Source: JAIYCX01 sp964353175
Lineage (GTDB): Bacteria; Bdellovibrionota_C; UBA2361; SZUA-149; DAOLCO01
DNA: 64,000 nucleotides
Assembly (NCBI GenBank): GCA_964353175.1
Contig: CAYGUX010000002.1
Span: forward strand, 217,522 to 281,521
Direction of reading: 5' to 3'
Below, in pieces: positions 63,885 through 64,000 of this stretch. The notes under the pieces were generated by a model. The model saw nothing but the letters and a program-made list of their open reading frames with translations. It did no database searches and was not told where the DNA came from. Each line of letters opens with the position of its first letter. Position 1 is the stretch's first letter. The translations under genes and the position numbers were made by a program.

Positions 63885-64000
63885 GGTGATCTTGGTTTGG
63901 AATGTAAGGTTTTTTTACTTTATGTTTTTTCTGAGATTGCCTCTAAGGCCTTACGAGGTTTTGGAGTTGATGACAAGCTGCGAGAGTCCCTTATGGTTCT
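63885..64000. other. Right edge, unassigned
   Basis: Contains a near-palindrome CCTCTAAGGCCTTACGAGG (63940-63958) after a T-rich stretch. No repeat unit recurs, so no array is established before the window ends. Confidence 0.3.

Noticed and set aside
60436..63951. 10-bp direct repeat TCTAAGGCCT on both sides of the RuvC-like gene (60436-60445 and 63942-63951)
   Set aside because: Ten bases over these distances is expected by chance fairly often; not enough to mark element ends.

Overview
The window is a low-GC (roughly 38-40 % by eye), gene-dense stretch of a Gram-negative bacterial chromosome. Gene content fits a proteobacterium-like deep lineage (former Deltaproteobacteria, Bdellovibrionota or SAR324 are my best guesses): haem genes hemE-hemY, a class II fructose-bisphosphate aldolase of the FbaA type, a long-form ThiC, a bifunctional PBP, an IHF/HU protein, and the blocks rplU-rpmA-obgE-rsfS, nifS-mnmA, rnc-era-der and thyA-folA-scpA-scpB-rluB. 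I cannot name the genus. No rRNA is present; the only tRNA is an initiator tRNA-fMet at 27001-27077.

Layout. 1-9 kb: DUF2339 membrane protein, D-cysteine desulfhydrase-like enzyme, a sodium:solute symporter with a small membrane partner, an orphan antitoxin under a palindromic operator, and a 934-residue FAD/Fe-S dehydrogenase. 9-13 kb: a kinase-like fragment without a normal start, an inositol-monophosphatase family enzyme, a complete VapBC pair, a candidate structured RNA ending in a strong terminator (about 11445-11703), and a DUF1761-like membrane protein. 12-19 kb: hemY-hemE, trhO plus an exported protein, and a HelD-like helicase with a YjbQ protein. 19-29 kb: a glycogen-synthase-like enzyme with a long N-terminal extension, a cyclic-nucleotide-binding protein, nucleotide metabolism (thyA, folA), chromosome segregation (scpAB), rluB, tRNA-fMet, a secreted metallopeptidase and fbaA. 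29-38 kb: a VirB2/TrbC-like pilin candidate, a large class A PBP, a YhaO/YhaN (SbcDC-like) pair, a broken PIN toxin and a short Smr protein. 38-50 kb: thiolase, ribosome-associated genes, TPR protein, pseudo-receiver, TetR, IHF/HU, thiC, an FHA protein and a CDGSH protein. 50-58 kb: sulphur transfer to tRNA (nifS-mnmA), rnc-era-der and a DEAD-box helicase with an RGG/RD tail.

58.4-64 kb looks like an accessory insertion. Its two long genes diverge from a 696-base, hairpin-rich intergenic region and use more CGN arginine codons than the housekeeping genes. One encodes a 638-residue helical, HEAT-like protein of unknown function. The other encodes an 882-residue protein whose C-terminal half has the layout of a TnpB/Cas12-type RuvC domain with a four-cysteine zinc ribbon. 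Only the RuvC-II glutamate is visible; the RuvC-I and RuvC-III aspartates appear to be missing. No cas1/cas2/cas4, no TnpA-type transposase and no CRISPR array are seen in the window. This nuclease-dead TnpB/Cas12-like protein, with its divergent partner, its structured flanking DNA and a 15-bp inverted repeat bracketing the partner gene, is the best candidate for an undescribed system here.
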